Positions 15,294 to 27,968 of a stretch of DNA of 64,000 nt are shown here, piece by piece; position 1 is the stretch's first letter; each line of letters starts with the position of its first letter. Source of the DNA: Chionoecetes opilio (Eukaryota > Arthropoda > Malacostraca > Decapoda > Majidae); NCBI GenBank assembly GCA_016584305.1, contig JACEEZ010022621.1:62001-126000 (forward strand), written 5' to 3'. The position numbers and the translations under genes are program-made. Under the pieces are notes generated by a model. It ran no database searches, had not been told where the DNA came from, and saw only the letters and a program-made list of their open reading frames with translations.

Positions 15294-16055
15294 GAAAAGA
15301 ACACATTTTGAGGGTATAAAGCATTATCATAAGGTAAATTCCTTCTATTAATGATATAACACTACAATTAAAAAGAAACTATGAAAAACACGTATAATAT
15401 ACAATTGTATCACAATATAGAGTCTCAAACTCCTATTATAAGCTTACAGTAGTTTAAAATAGCAATTTCTAACGAAAACAACTATAATTCCACATTTTGT
15501 AATTTCTCTATCAAAAAAGGGCTGAATAATGTCAATTTTCGACATTTTTTAGCCCTTCAAAAATACATTAAAACACTTGGAAAAACGTTGTTATTAAGAA
15601 TAAAATTGATACATAAATTACATGAAAAATACATATTTTAAGCTCATAATATTGTAAAATATTGTTGTGTAAAAGTGCTGAATAATGTCAAATTTCGACA
15701 TTTTTTAGGCTTTCAAAAATACATTAAAACACTTGAAAAAACGTTGTTTTTAAGATTAAAATTGATACCTAAATTTCATGAAAAATACATATTTTTAGCT
15801 CATAACATTGTAAAATATAGTATTGTAAGAGTGCTGAATAATGTAAAATTTCGACATTATTTAGCATTCCAAAAATACATTAAAATTCTTGAAAAAACAT
15901 TGTTTTTAGGATTGAAATTGATATCTAAATTTCATGAAAAATACATATTTTTAGCTATTAATTTTGTAAAATATAGTTGTAACAAATATAAAAAGCTATT
16001 TACCTACAGATATAAAGAAATATACTTCAATTTGTAGAAAAAAACCAATCTTCAC
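15294..16055 (+). repeat. B unit 7 (3C, clean reference copy)
   Basis: C subrepeats start at 15519, 15675 and 15831, exactly 156 bp apart. Because 156 is 52 codons, a frame beginning at GTG 15675 stays open through copies two and three and stops at TAG in the unit tail (120 codons). I treat that frame as a by-product of the period. The first C begins in the 41-bp hairpin at 15517-15557. Confidence 0.95.
15517..15557 (+). repeat. Imperfect hairpin at the head of the C block (B unit 7)
   Basis: The left arm AAGGGCTGAATAATGTC and right arm GACATTTTTTAGCCCTT pair at 15 of 17 positions around the 7-base loop AATTTTC. The same dyad recurs at the start of the C block in the beta and gamma B units. 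Confidence 0.85.
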
Positions 16056-16336
16056 TGATAGCTAGCTAAAATCATTGAAAACACTACATTTTATGGGTTT
16101 ATAGCAATATGATATGTAAAATTACTTGTATATATACAATAACGCTACAGTTTACAAGAAACTATGAAAAACGCTTGCAATATACCGTTATATCACAATA
16201 AATAACCTATTGCTCTACTATTTATTAGCTTAATGTAATGAAAGCTACTTATAGGTGCAAATTATTTAAAAAAAAGGATTATACTTGTATTTGTAAGAAA
16301 ACTGCTATATATCACCGAATACTAGCTATAATCATT
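16056..16336 (+). repeat. Single A unit, alpha linker
   Basis: One A unit joins a 3C to a 2C B unit. Alpha hallmarks: ATTATTTAAAAAAAAGG, AAAACTGCT, CCGAATACTAGC. Confidence 0.93.
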
Positions 16337-16899
16337 GAAAAGAACACATTTTGAGGGTATAAAGCATTATCATAAGGTAAATTCCTTCTATTAATGATAT
16401 AACACTACAATTAACAAGAAACTATCAAAAAAACGTGTAATATACAATTGTATCACAATATAGAGTCTCAAACTCCTATTATAAGCTTACAGTAGTTTAA
16501 AATAGCAATTTCTAACGAAAGCAACTATAATACCACATTTTGAATTTCTGTATCAAAAAAAGGGCTGAATAATGTNCTTGAAAAAACGTGTTTCTAGGAT
16601 TAAAATTGATACATAATTATCATTAAAAATACATTTTTTAAGCTCATAATATTGTAAAAATATTTTGTGAAAAAAGTGCGGGCTAATGTAAAATTTCGAC
16701 ATTTTTTAGGCCTTAAAAAATACATTAAAATACTTGGAAAAACGTTTTTTTAAGATTAAAATTGATATCTAAATTTCATGAAAAATCCCTATTTTTAGCT
16801 ATTAATTTTGTAAAATATAGTTGTAGCAAATATAAAAAGCTATTTTAGCTACAGATATAAAGAAATATACTTCAATTTGTAGAAAAAATTACTTTTCAC
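16337..16899 (+). repeat. B unit 8 (2C, broken at an N)
   Basis: A 2C unit of 563 bp against about 606 in clean copies. The N at 16576 falls just after GGGCTGAATAATGT and the sequence resumes at CTTGAAAAAACG, so about 40 bp of the first C subrepeat is missing. The second C starts near 16675 with the variant GTGCGGGCTAATG. Confidence 0.88.
16576..16576. other. Single N: probable assembly join
   Basis: One ambiguous base in the middle of a C subrepeat. Quality changes here from clean on the left to moderately noisy on the right, and about 40 bp of the expected repeat is absent. Confidence 0.8.
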
Positions 16900-18758
16900 T
16901 GATAACTAGCTGAAATCATTGAAAACACTACATTTTATGGGTTTATAGCAATATGTTTAAGTAAAACTATTTGTATATATACCAATAACGCTAAAGTTTA
17001 CAAGAAACTATGAAAAACGCTTGAAATTTATACCGTTATATAGCAATAAATAGCCTCTTACTCTTCTATTTAATAGTTTAAATGTAATGTAAGCTACTTA
17101 GAGGTGCAAATTATTCTAAAAAGAGGATTTTATACTTCAATTTGTAGGAAAACAGCTATATATCACTGAAAACTAGCTAAAATATTTAAAACACTACATT
17201 TAAGGTTTATAGCAATATAATAAGTAAAACTACTTGTATATATACAATAACGCTACAGTTTAGAAGAAATATGAAAACGCTTGCATTATGCCGTTATATC
17301 ACAAAAAATAACCTCTTACTCTTCTATTTAATAGCTTAATGAAATGTAAAGCTACTTATGTGCAAATTATTCTAAAAAGAGGATTTTATACTTCAATTTT
17401 GTAGGAAAACAGCTAATATCACCGATAAATAGCTATTATCATTGAAAACACTACATTTTATGGGTTTATAGCAATATGATAAGTAAACTACTTGTATATA
17501 TACAATAACGCTACAGTTACAAGAAACTAGGAAAAACGCTTGCAATATACACAATATATCACAATAAATAACCTCTTACTCTTCTATTTAATAGCTTAAC
17601 GTAATGAAGCTACTTATAGGTGCAATTATTCTAAAATAGGATTTTATACTCAATTTGTGGGAAAACAGCTACATATCACGATAACTAGCTATTTTCCCAT
17701 TGAAAACACCTACATTTTATGTGTTTTATAGAAATATAATAAAAAACTACTTGTACAATATGCTACAATGTTTACAATACCGCTACAGTTTAGAAGAAAC
17801 TAGGAAAACGCTTGCAATATACCGTTATATCACAATAAATAACCTCTTACTCTTCTATTTAATAGCTTAATGTAATGTAAGCTACTTATAGGTGCAAATT
17901 ATTCTAAAAGGGGATTTTAACTTCAATTTTAGGAAAACAGCTATATATAAACCGATAAATAGCTAAAATCATTGAAAACACTATATTATTTTGGGTTTAT
18001 ATCAATATGTTAAGTAAAACTACTTTTATATATACAATAACGCTACAGTTTACAAGAAACTATGAAAAAACGCTTGCAATATCCGTTATATCACAATAAT
18101 AACCTCTTACTCTTCTTTTTAATAGCTTAATGAAATGTAAGCTACTTATATGTGCAAATTATTCTAAAAAGAGGATTTTATACATCAATTTGTAGGAAAA
18201 CAGCTATATATCACCGATAGATAGCTAAAATCATTGAAAACACTACATTTTATGGGTTTATAGCATTATAATAAGTAAAACTACTTGTATATATACATTA
18301 ACGCTACAGTTTACAAGAAACTATAAAAACCTTGCAATATACCGTTATATCACAATAAATAACCTCTACTCTTCTATTTAATAGCTTAATGTAATGTAAG
18401 CTACTTATAGGGTGCAAATTATTCTAAAAAAAGGATTTTTAATCTTCAATTTGTAGGAAAACAGCTATATATCACCGATAAATAGCTATTATCATTCAAA
18501 ACACTACATTTTATGGGTTTATACCAATATGGTAAGTAAAACTGCTTGTATATATCCCAATAACGCTACAGTTTATAAGAACTATGAAAACCTTGCAATA
18601 TACCGTTAAAATCACAAAATACCCTCTTACTCTTTCTATTTATTAGCTTAATGTAATGTAAGCTACTTATACGTCCCAAATTATCTAAAAAAAAGGATTG
18701 TTTACTTCAATTTGTAGGAAAAACAACTATATATCACCGGTAACTAGCTAAAATCATT
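16900..18758 (+). repeat. A-monomer run, 7 units
   Basis: Seven A units of fair quality. The last is a gamma linker (ATACGTCCCAAATTATC, AAACAACTATATATC). Around 17750-17775 one unit holds a scrambled duplicate of its CAATAACGCTACAGTTTA segment. Confidence 0.9.
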
Positions 18759-19615
18759 GAAAAGAAACACATTGTGAGGGTATAAAGCATTATCATAAAA
18801 GGTAAATTCCTTATATTAATGATATAACACTACAATTAAGAAGAAAACTATGAAAAACACGTATAATATACAATTGTATTCACAATCTAGTCTCAACTCC
18901 TCCTTATAAGCTTACCAGTAGATTAAAATAGCAATTTCTAACGAAACAACCTATAATTCCACATTTTGAATTTCTCTATCAAAAAAAGGTGCTGAAAATG
19001 TCAATTTCGACATTTTTTAGCCCTTCAAAAATACATTAAAACACTTGGAAAAAACGTTGTATAAGAATAAAATTGGATACATAAATTACATGGAAAAATA
19101 CCTATTTTAATCTCACTATATTGAAAATATTGTTGTGTAAAAGTGCTGACTATTGTTAAATTTCCGACATTTTTTTAGCTTCAAAAATACCTTAAGGACA
19201 TTGACAAAACGTTATTTTTAAGATTAAAATTGATACCTAAATTCATGAAAAATACATATTTTTTTAGCTCATAAACATTGTAAATTCAGACCAAGCCTCG
19301 GATAGGTGCATCCCTTGCTCTGCCAGTTACAATTCTAACAGGTGCCCTTCCCTGTAATACATGGCCATTCACATATATGCTTTCGCACCACCCTATATTT
19401 GTTTCAGCACCTATATGCAGAACACACCCAATTAAATATGTTGTATGACGTGAGTGAAAAAAACATTGTATTTAGGATTGAAATTGATATCTAATTTCAT
19501 GAAAATACATATTTTTAGCTATTAATTTTGTAAAAATCTAGTTTAACAAATAAAAAAGCATTACCTAAGATATAAAGAAATATACTTCATTGTAGAAAAA
19601 AAAAACAATCTTCAC
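18759..19615 (+). repeat. B unit 9 (3C, interrupted by a foreign island)
   Basis: The unit is 857 bp where 762 is expected. The third C subrepeat has lost about 75 bp, from after CATTGTAAA to before TGAAAAAACATTG, and holds 170 bp of non-satellite DNA instead. First and second C subrepeats begin near 18987 and 19141. Confidence 0.88.
19285..19454. other. Non-satellite island of unknown origin
   Basis: These 170 bp have no similarity that I can see to A, B or C repeats and are clearly richer in GC. On the minus strand one frame is open across the whole island, about 56 codons, to a TGA at 19288-19286. It reads through the peptide piece IGWCESIYVNGHVLQGRAPV. On the plus strand another frame is also open, to a TGA near 19447. 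No start codon, TIR or target duplication frames it. It could be an exon or transposon fragment captured during break repair, or a chimeric read. I do not recognise the protein. Confidence 0.7.
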
Positions 19616-19895
19616 TGATAACTAGCTAAAATCATTGAAAACACTACATTTTATGGGTTTATAGGAATATGATAAGTAAAACTACTTGTATATATACAAT
19701 AACGCTTACAGTTTACAAGAAACTATACAAAACGATTGCAATATACCGGTATATCCCAATAAATAACCTATTGATCTTCTATTATTAGATTAATGTAATG
19801 TAAGCTACTTATAGGTGCAAAATTATTTTAAAAAAAAGGATATACTTGTATTGTAGGGCAAAACTGCATATATCACGAATACTAGCTAAAATCAT
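19616..19895 (+). repeat. Single A unit, alpha linker
   Basis: One A unit between a 3C and a 2C B unit, with the alpha ending TATCACGAATACTAGC. Confidence 0.9.
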
Positions 19896-20511
19896 GAAAA
19901 GAACACATTGAAGGTTAGAAAGAATTAATCGCATAAAGGAAATTTCCTTCTATTAATGATATAAACACGACAAGACAAGAAACTATTCAAAAAAAAACGT
20001 GGTAATATACAATTGTATCACAATATAGAGTCTCAACTCCTATTATAGCTTACAGTAGTTAAATAGCAATTTCTAACGAAAGCAACTATAATACACATTT
20101 TGAATTTCTGTATCAAAAAAGGGATGAATAATGTCAATTTTCGACCTTTTTTTAGACCTTCAAAAATACATTTAAAAACACTTGAAAAAACGTTGTTTCT
20201 AAGATAAAATTTGATACATAATTTTTCATTAAAATACATATTTTAGTCATAATATTGTTAAATTATAGTTGTGTAAAAGTGCTGCATAATGTCAAATTTC
20301 ACATTTTTTAGGATTTCAAAAAGACATTAAAATACTTGGAAAAACGTTGTTTTTAAGATTAAATTGATATTAGCCCTAAATTCCCATGAAAAATACATAT
20401 TTTTAGCTATTAAATTTGTAAAATATAGTTGCTCGCAAATATAAAAAGCTATTTAGCTACAGATATAAAGGAAATATAACTTCATTTGTAGAAAAAAAAT
20501 TTACTTTTCAC
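19896..20511 (+). repeat. B unit 10 (2C)
   Basis: Two C subrepeats, beginning near 20122 and 20279. The second has the GTGCTGCATAATG variant shared by most 2C units. Indels are frequent. The 68-codon minus-strand frame at 20033-20239 is a shadow of the repeat. Confidence 0.88.
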
Positions 20512-22905
20512 TGATAACTAGCTGAAATCATTGAAAACACTACATTTATGGGTTATATAGCAATATGTGATATGTAAAACTTTTTGTATATATACAATAG
20601 ATACAGTTTACATATGAAACTATGGGAAAAAACCTTGCAGTATACCGTTATTATAGCAATAAAATAGCCTCCCTAGAACTCTTCTATTTACTAGCTTCAC
20701 ATGTAATGTAGCTACTTATAGGTGCAAATTTCTAAAAATGAGGATTTTTTACTTCAATTTGTAGGAAAACAGCTATATACTCACCGATAAATAGCTTAAT
20801 ATCCATTGAAAAACACTTACATTTATGGGATTTATAGCAATATAATAAGTAAAACTCTTGTAATATACATAAACGCTACAGTTTAAAGGAAAACTATGAA
20901 AAACGCTTGCAATATACGTTGTAAATCACAATAAATTATCCCCTCTTACTATTCATTTAATAGCTTTAATTTAATGTAAGCTAACTTATAGGTGCAAATT
21001 AATCAAAAAAAGAATTATTTTATACCTCATAATTGTAGGGAAACAGCCTATATATCAAGAAACACAGAGACAAGCATAAATATCATTGGAAAAACACTTA
21101 CAATTTTATGGGTTGATAGCAATATAATAAGTAAAACTACGTTGATATATAACAATAACTTAAGTTTTACAAGAAACATATGAAAAACGCTTGCAATATA
21201 ACGTTATTCTCACAATAAATAACATCTTACTCTTCTATTAATAGTCTTAATGTAATGTAAGTTACTCTATAGGTGCAAATTTATTCTAAAAAGAGGATTT
21301 TATACTTCAATTTGTAGGAAAACAGCTACATATCACTGATAACAAGCTAAAATCATTGAAAACACTACATTTTATGTGTTTATAGCAATATAATAAGTAA
21401 AACTACTGGTATATATACAATAACGCTACAGTTTAGAAGAAACTATGAAAAACGCTTGCAATATACCGTTATATCACAATAAATAACCTCTTACTCTTCT
21501 ATTTATTAGCTTAATGTAATGTAAGATACTTATAGGTGCAAATTATTCTAAAAAAAGGATTGTATACTTCAATTTGTAGGAAAAAGCTATATATCACCGA
21601 TAAATAGCTAATATCATTGAAAACACTTATTTATGGGTTTATAGCAATATGATAAGTAAAACTACTTTGAACTATTATTACAATAACGCTACAGTTTACA
21701 AGAAACTAGGAAAAACGCTTGCAATATACACAAATATCACAATAAATAACCTCTTACTCTTCTATTTAATAGCTTAACGTAATTTAAGCTACTTATAGGT
21801 GCAAATTATTCTAAAAGAGGATTTATACTTCAATTTGTAGGAAAACAGCTACATATCACTGATAACTAGCTAAAATCATTGAAAACACTACATTTTATGT
21901 GTTTATAGCAATAATAAGTAAAACTACTTGTAATATACAATAACGCTACAGTTTAGAAGAAACTATGAAAAACGCTTGCAATATACTTTTATATCACAAT
22001 AAATAACCTCTTACTCTCTATTAATAGCTTAATGTAATGTAAGTACTTATAGGTGCAAATTATTCTAAAAAGAGGATTTTATACTTCAATTTGTAGGAAA
22101 ACAGCTACATATCACTGATAACAAGCTAAAATCATTGAAAACACTACATTTAGTGTTTATAGCATATAATAAGTAAAACTACTTGTATATAACAATAACG
22201 CTACAGTTTAGAAAAACTATGAAAACGCTTGCAATATACCGTTATATCACAATAAATAACCATTTACTCTTTTTGAATAGCTTAATGTAATGTAAGCTAC
22301 TTATAGGTGCAAATTATTCTAAAAGAGGATTTTATACTTCAATTTGTAGGAAAACAGCAAATATTCACCGATAAATACCTAATATCATTGAAAACACTAC
22401 ATTTTATGGGTTTATAGCAATATAATAGTAAACTACTTGTTAATATTAATAACGCACATTTAGAAGAAACTATGAAAAACGCTTCACAATATACCGTTAT
22501 ATCACAATAAATATCTCTACTCTTCTATTTAATAGCTTAATGTAATGTAGCTACTTATAGGTGCAAATTAATCTAAAAACTTTTTTATACTTCAATTTGT
22601 AGGAAAACAGCTATATATCACCGATAAATAGCTATTATCATTGAAAACACTACATTTTATGGGTTTATAGCAATATGGTAAGTAAAACTGCTTGTATATA
22701 TACAATAACGCTACAGTTTATAAGAAACTATGAAAAACGCTTGCAATATACCGTTATATCACAATAAATACCCTCTTACTCTTCTATTTATTAGCTTAAT
22801 GTAATGTAAGCTACTTATACGTCCAAAATTATTCTAAAAAAAGGATTGTATACTTCAATTTGTAGGAAAACAACTATATATCACCGATAACTAGCTAAAA
22901 TCATT
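20512..22905 (+). repeat. A-monomer run, 9 units
   Basis: Nine A units with quality improving rightwards from about 21200. The last is a gamma linker (ATACGTCCAAAATTATTC). A scrambled patch lies at about 21055-21080. Confidence 0.91.
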
Positions 22906-23666
22906 GAAAAGAACACATTTTGAGGGTATAAAGCATTATCATAAGGTAAATTCCTTCTATTAATGATATAACACTACAATTAAGAAGAAACTATGAAAAA
23001 CACGTATAATATAAAATTGTATCACAATATAGTCTCTAACTCCTATTATAAGCTTACAGTAGATTAAAATAGCAATTTCTAACGAAAACAACTATAATTC
23101 CACATTTTGAATTTCTCTATCAAAAAAAGGGCTGAATAATGTCAATTTTCGACATTTTTTAGCCCTTCAAAAATACATTAAAACACTTGGAAAAACGTTG
23201 TTATTAAGAATAAAATTGATACATAAATTACATGAAAAATACATATTTTAAGCTCATAATATTGTAAAATATTGATGTGTAAAAGTGCTGAATATTGTCA
23301 AATTTCGACATTTTTTAGGCTTTCAAAAATACATTAAGACACTTGAAAAAATGTTGTTTTTAAGATTAAAATTGATACCTAAATTTCATGAAAAATACAT
23401 ATTTTTAGCTCATAAACATTGTAAAATATAGTATTGTAAAAGTGCTGAATAATGTAAAATTTCGACATTATTTAGCATTTCATAAATACATTAAAATTCT
23501 TGAAAAAACATTGTTTTTAGGATTGAAATTGATATCTAAATTTCATGAAAAATACATATTTTTAGCTATTAATTTTGTAAAATATAGTTGTAACAAATAT
23601 AAAAAGCTATTTACCTACAGATATAAAGAAATATACTTCAATTTGTAGAAAAAAACCAATCTTCAC
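22906..23666 (+). repeat. B unit 11 (3C)
   Basis: C subrepeats begin at 23129, 23285 and 23442. The second spacing is 157 because of an extra A in CATAAACATTG, so the frame that is open across copies in B unit 7 is broken here. Private variants (GTGCTGAATATTG, TTGATGTGTAAAAG, CATTTCATAAATAC) are shared with B unit 13. Confidence 0.95.
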
Positions 23667-23947
23667 TGATAACTAGCTAAAATCATTGAAAACACTACAT
23701 TTTATGGGTTTATAGCAATATGATAAGTAAAACTACTTGTATATATACAATAACGCTACAGTTTACAAGAAACTATGAAAAACGCTTGCAATATACCGTT
23801 ATATCACAATAAATAACCTATTGCTCTTCTATTTATTAGCTTAATGTAATGTAAGCTACTTATAGGTGCAAATTATTTAAAAAAAAGGATTATACATGTA
23901 TTTGTAGGAAAACTGCTATATATCACCGAATACTAGATAAAATCATT
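23667..23947 (+). repeat. Single A unit, alpha linker
   Basis: Clean alpha linker between a 3C and a 2C unit, with the private variants GGATTATACATG and ACTAGATAAAATC that recur before B unit 14. Confidence 0.94.
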
Positions 23948-24552
23948 GAAAAGAACACATTTTGAGGGTATAAAGCATTATCATAAGGTAAATTCCTTCT
24001 ATTAATATATAACACTACAATTAACAAGAAACTATCAAAAAAACGTGTAATATACAATTGTATCACAATATAGAGTCTCAAACTCCTATTATAAGCTTAC
24101 AGTAGTTTAAAATAGCAATTTCTAACGAAAGCAACTATAATACCACATTTTGAATTTCTGTATCAAAAAAAGGGCTGAATAATGTCAATTTTCGACCTTT
24201 TTTAGCCCTTCAAAAATACATTAAAACACTTAAAAAAACGTTGTTTCTAAGATTAAAATTGATACATAATTTTCATTAAAAATACATATTTTAAGCTCAT
24301 AATATTGTAAAATATAGTTGTGTAAAAGTGCTGCATAATGTCAAATTTCGACATTTTTTAGGCTTTCAAAAATACATTAAAATACTTGGAAAAACGTTGT
24401 TTTTAAGATTAAAATTGATATCTAATTTGCATAAAAAATACATATTTTTAGCTATTAATTTTGTAAAATATAGTTGTAGCAAATATATAAAGCTATTTAG
24501 CTACAGATATAAAGATATATACTTCAATTTGTAGAAAAAAAAACCTCTTCAA
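23948..24552 (+). repeat. B unit 12 (2C, clean reference copy)
   Basis: 605 bp with C subrepeats at 24172 and 24328, 156 bp apart. The 5' part has TTAATATATAACAC (one base shorter than usual), shared with B unit 14. The hairpin at the C block reads GACCTTTTTT in its right arm, one mismatch more than in beta and gamma units. Confidence 0.95.
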
Positions 24553-25884
24553 TGATAACTAGCTAAAATCATTGAAAACACTACATTTTATGGGTTTATA
24601 GCAATATAATAAGTAAAACTACTTGTATATATACAATAACGCTTAAGTTTACAAGAAACTATGAAAAACGCTTGCAATATACCGTTATATCACAATAAAT
24701 AACCTCTTACTCTTCTATTTAATAGCTTAATGTAATGTAAGCTACTTATAGGTGCAAATTATTCTAAAAAGAGGATGTTATACTTCAATTTGTAGGAAAA
24801 CAGCTATATATCACTGATAACTAGCTAAAATCATTGAAAACACTACATTTAATGGGTTTATAGCAATATAATAAGTAAAACTACTTGTATATATACAATA
24901 ACGCCACAGTTTACAAGAAACTATGAAAAACGCTTGCAATATACCGTTATATCACAATAAATAACCTCTTACTCTTCTATTTAATACCTAATGTAATGTA
25001 AGCTTTTTATAGGTGCAAATTATTCTAAAAAGAGGATTTTATACTTCAATTTGTAGGAAAACAGCTATATATCACCGATAAATAGCTAATATAATTGAAA
25101 ACACTATATTTTATGGGTTTATAACAATATGATAAGTAAAACTACTTGTATATATACAATACCGCTACAGTTTACAATAAACTAGGAAAAAGGCTTGCAA
25201 TATACACAATATATCACAATAAATAACCTCTTACTCTTCTATTTAATAGCTTAACGTAATGTAAGCTACTTATAGGTGCAAATTATTCTAAAAAGAGGAT
25301 TTTATACTTCAATTTGTAGGAAAACAGCTACATATCACTGATAACAAGCTAAAATCATTGAAAACACTACATTTTATGTGTTTATAGCAATATAATAAGT
25401 AAAACTACTTGTATATATACAATAACGCTACAGTTTACAAGAAACTATGAAAAACGCTTGCAATATACCGTTATATCACAATAAATAACCTCTTACTCTT
25501 CTATTTAATAGCTTAATGTAATGTAAGCTACTTATAGGTGCAAATTATTCTAAAAAGAGGATTTTATACTTCAATTTGTAGGAAAACAGCTATATATCAC
25601 CGATAAATAGCTATTATCATTGAAAACACTACATTTTATGGGTTTATAGCAATATGGTAAGTAAAACTGCTTTTATATATACAATAACGCTACAGTTTAT
25701 AAGAAACTAAGAAAAACGCATGCAATATACCGTTATATCACAATAAATACCCTCTTACTCTTCTATTTATTAGCTTAATGTAATGTAAGCTACTTATACG
25801 TCCAAAATTATTCTAAAAAAAGGATTGTATACTTCAATTTGTAGGAAAACAACTATATATCACAGATAACTAGCTAAAATCATT
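24553..25884 (+). repeat. A-monomer run, 5 units
   Basis: Clean A units starting at 24554, 24816, 25077, 25340 and 25602: periods 262, 261, 263, 262. The last is a gamma linker. Variants CTTAAGTTTACAAG, GAGGATGTTATAC and AGCTTTTTATAGG recur at 29960-30330. Confidence 0.96.
24885..24898 (+). repeat. 14-bp perfect palindrome of the A unit (example)
   Basis: TTGTATATATACAA is its own reverse complement. It occurs once per intact A unit; this is one clean copy. B units lack it and read CTTCTATTAATGATATAAC at the aligned place. Confidence 0.9.
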
Positions 25885-26645
25885 GAAAAGAACACATTTT
25901 GAGGGTATAAAGCATTATCATAAGGTAAATTCCTTCTATTAATGATATAACACTACAATTAAGAAGAAACTATGAAAAACACGTATAATATACAATTGTA
26001 TCACAATATAGTCTCTAACTCCTATTATAAGCTTACAGTAGATTAAAATAGCAATTTCTAACGAAAACAACTATAATTCCACATTTTGAATTTGTCTATC
26101 AAAAAAAGGGCTGAATAATGTCAATTTTCGACATTTTTTAGCCCTTCAAAAATACATTAAAACACTTGGAAAAACGTTGTTATTAAGAATAAAATTGATA
26201 CATAAATTACATGAAAAATACATATTTTAAGCTCATAATATTGTAAAATATTGATGTGTAAAAGTGCTGAATATTGTCAAATTTCGACATTTTTTAGGCT
26301 TTCAAAAATACATTAAGACACTTGAAAAAACGTTGTTTTTAAGATTAAAATTGATACCTAAATTTCATGAAAAATACATATTTTTAGCTCATAAACATTG
26401 TAAAATATAGTATTGTAAAAGTGCTGAATAATGTAAAATTTCGACATTATTTAGCATTTCATAAATACATTAAAATTCTTGAAAAAACATTGTTTTTAGG
26501 ATTGAAATTGATATCTAAATTTCATGAAAAATACATAGATTTTGCTATTAATTTTGTAAAATATAGTTGTAACAAATATAAAAAGCTATTTACCTACAGA
26601 TATAAAGAAATATACTTCAATTTGTAGAAAAAAACCAATCTTCAC
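25885..26645 (+). repeat. B unit 13 (3C)
   Basis: C subrepeats at 26108, 26264 and 26421. Near-copy of B unit 11 at an offset of 2979 bp, including the frame-breaking extra A. It differs at ACATAGATTTTGC in the last C. Confidence 0.95.
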
Positions 26646-26926
26646 TGATAACTAGCTAAAATCATTAAAAACACTACATTTTATGGGTTTATAGCAATAT
26701 GATAAGTAAAACTACTTGTATATATACAATAACGCTACAGTTTACAAGAAACTATGAAAAACGCTTGCAATATACCGTTATATCACAATAAATAACCTAT
26801 TGCTCTTCTATTTATTAGCTTAATGTAATGTAAGCTACTTATAGGTGCAAATTATTTAAAAAAAAGGATTATACATGTATTTGTAGGAAAACTGCTATAT
26901 ATCACCGAATACTAGATAAAATCATT
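26646..26926 (+). repeat. Single A unit, alpha linker
   Basis: Copy of the linker at 23667-23947, same private variants, offset 2979 bp. Confidence 0.95.
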
Positions 26927-27687
26927 GAAAAGAACACATTTTGAGGGTATAAAGCATTATCATAAGGTAAATTCCTTCTATTAATATATAACACTACAAT
27001 TAACAAGAAACTATCAAAAAAACGTGTAATATACAATTGTATCACAATATAGAGTCTCAAACTCCTATTATAATCTTACAGTAGATTAAAATAGCAATTT
27101 CTAACGAAAGCAACTATAATACCACATTTTGAATTTCTGTATCAAAAAAAGGGCTGAATAATGTCAATTTTCGACCTTTTTTAGCCCTTCAAAAATACAT
27201 TAAAACACTTAAAAAAACGTTGTTTCTAAGATTAAAATTGATACATAATTTTCATTAAAAATACATATTTTAAGCTCATAATATTGTAAAATATAGTTGT
27301 GTAAAAGTGCTGAATAATGTCAAATTTCGAAATTTTTTAGGCTTTCAAAAATACATTAAAAAACTTGAAAAAACATTGTTTGTAAGATTAAAATTGATAC
27401 CTAAATTTCATGAAAAATACATATTTTTAGCTCATAACATTGTAAAATATAGTATTGTAAAAGTGCTGAATAATTTACAATTTCGACATTATTTAGCATT
27501 TCAAAAATACATTAAAATTCTTGAAAAAACATTGTTTTTAGGATTGAAATTGATATCTAAATTTCATGAAAAATACATATTTTTAGCTATTAATTTTGTA
27601 AAATATAGTTGTAACAAATATAAAAAGCTATTTACCTACAGATATAAAGAAATATACTTCAATTTGTAGAAAAAAAACAATCTTCAC
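26927..27687 (+). repeat. B unit 14 (3C after alpha linker)
   Basis: C subrepeats at 27151, 27307 and 27463, exactly 156 bp apart, leaving a 120-codon frame open. It is the only alpha-preceded unit with three C copies. Its first part matches B unit 12, its later part the beta-type B units, so it looks recombinant near 27300. Confidence 0.95.
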
Positions 27688-27968
27688 TGATAACTAGCTA
27701 AAATCATTGAAAACACTACATTTTATGGGTTTATAGGAATATGATAAGTAAAACTACTTGTATATATACAATAACGCTACAGTTTACAAGAAACTATGAA
27801 AAACGCTTGCAATATACCGTTATATCACAATAAATAACCTATTGCTCTTCTATTTATTAGCTTAATGTAATGTAAGCTACTTATAGGTGCAAATTATTTT
27901 AAAAAAAGGATTATACTTGTATTTGTAGGAAAACTGCTATATATCACCGAATACTAGCTAAAATCATT
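27688..27968 (+). repeat. Single A unit, alpha linker
   Basis: Clean alpha linker joining B units 14 and 15. Confidence 0.95.

Noticed and set aside
15675..15700. CENP-B box in the C subrepeat around TTTCGACATTTTTTAGG
   Set aside because: It has TTTCG but lacks the CGGG half of the box, so it does not meet the core consensus.
15675..16037. 120-codon frames in the satellite (also 27307, 29237, 39173, 50896) and 68-codon frames (23442, 24328, 26421, 40220, 48095, 61335) as genes
   Set aside because: They start at GTG inside a tandem repeat, exist because 156 is divisible by three, are broken by single-base changes in sister copies, and differ between copies mostly by amino acid changes.
20033..20239. 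Minus-strand frames at 20033-20239 and 54496-54684
   Set aside because: Reverse-strand shadows of the B unit, in noisy consensus and without features.
23129..23666. C block as a non-autonomous Helitron carrying tandem repeats
   Set aside because: I see a hairpin but at the wrong side, and no TC start, CTRR end or AT insertion context can be defined at the A/B boundary.
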